Assembly: GCA_033720955.1 (NCBI GenBank)
Contig: JAWWBN010000253.1
Location: forward strand, 1 to 5,370
Reading direction: 5' to 3'
DNA length: 5,370 nt
Source: JAWWBN01 sp033720955
GTDB taxonomy: Bacteria > Acidobacteriota > Thermoanaerobaculia > Multivoradales > JAHEKO01
In this document: in pieces, positions 5,303-5,370 of the stretch
Layout of the letters: every line of letters starts with the position of its first letter
How positions within the stretch are numbered: the first letter of the stretch is position 1
Translations under genes and position numbers: made by a program
The notes under the pieces: generated by a model
The model's database searches: none
Seen by the model: the letters and a program-made list of their open reading frames with translations, nothing else
What the model was told of the DNA's origin: nothing

Positions 5303-5370
5303 GTGCCGGCCGACGCTCCCCTTCGCCGCGTCGCGAAGCTCCTGTCGGCGGCCGCCGTGGCGGCCGCGAC
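5303..5370 (+). CDS. Start of a probable secreted or membrane-anchored protein (runs off the right edge)
   Basis: The frame opens at GTG 5303 and stays open to the window edge, giving 22 residues that begin MPADAPLRRVAKLLSAAAVA. A basic stretch (Arg8, Arg9, Lys12) followed by an Ala/Leu/Val-rich run looks like the n- and h-regions of a signal peptide or N-terminal anchor. Twenty of 22 codons end in G or C, as in the neighbouring genes. There is no Shine-Dalgarno sequence, but a -10-like TAGCAT ends six bases before the GTG, which fits leaderless translation. A frame from ATG 5295 is also open but reads as Arg/Pro/Cys-rich shadow sequence. Too little is present to name a function. Confidence 0.5.
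   Translation, partial: MPADAPLRRVAKLLSAAAVAAA

Noticed and set aside
5348..5367. Inverted repeat (9-base arms, 2-base spacer) at the right edge
   Set aside because: It falls in alanine codons of the putative signal peptide; runs of GCG/GCC codons create such symmetry by themselves.

Overview
The window comes from a bacterial chromosome with very high GC content (above 70% by eye) and strong G/C preference at third codon positions. There is no sign of phage, transposon, CRISPR or other mobile DNA. All recognisable genes are housekeeping: sulfur transfer to tRNA, rRNA methylation and NAD synthesis. The composition, GTG starts, possible leaderless promoters and the two-gene form of glutamine-dependent NAD synthetase would fit a high-GC environmental lineage such as Acidobacteriota, Myxococcota or a related group. 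The sequence alone does not settle the phylum.

Layout. (1) At the left edge, on the minus strand, is the start of a small two-helix membrane protein of unknown function (start at 266, running off the window). It has a good ribosome binding site and a possible extended -10 promoter about 170 bases upstream. (2) A divergent intergenic region (267-537) follows; it holds a perfect 30-base GC-only palindrome and two candidate promoters. (3) A plus-strand operon reads cysteine desulfurase (538-1698), MnmA tRNA 2-thiouridylase (1709-2818), a possible 21-codon micro-ORF (2815-2880) and RsmI 16S rRNA methyltransferase (2877-3563). (4) A 45-base convergent gap holds a hairpin. (5) A minus-strand pair follows: a nitrilase-type amidohydrolase (4439-5266) overlapping nadE (3609-4442) by four bases. 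(6) At the right edge, a divergent plus-strand gene begins at GTG 5303 with what looks like a signal peptide. It is separated from the nitrilase by 36 bases centred on a symmetric -10-like palindrome.

How the genes work together. The desulfurase removes sulfur from cysteine as an enzyme-bound persulfide, and MnmA uses sulfur to make 2-thiouridine at position 34 of tRNAs for Lys, Glu and Gln. RsmI methylates C1402 of 16S rRNA at the decoding centre. The left operon is therefore a decoding-fidelity module. On the other strand, the nitrilase is predicted to release ammonia from glutamine for NadE, which amidates deaminated NAD. Together the two would do the job of the usual fused glutamine-dependent NAD synthetase.

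I found no clearly new system. The points most worth checking are the split (or frameshifted) NAD synthetase, the symmetric divergent promoter at 5287-5296, the micro-ORF bridging mnmA and rsmI, the perfect palindrome at 342-371, and the three-cysteine form of MnmA.
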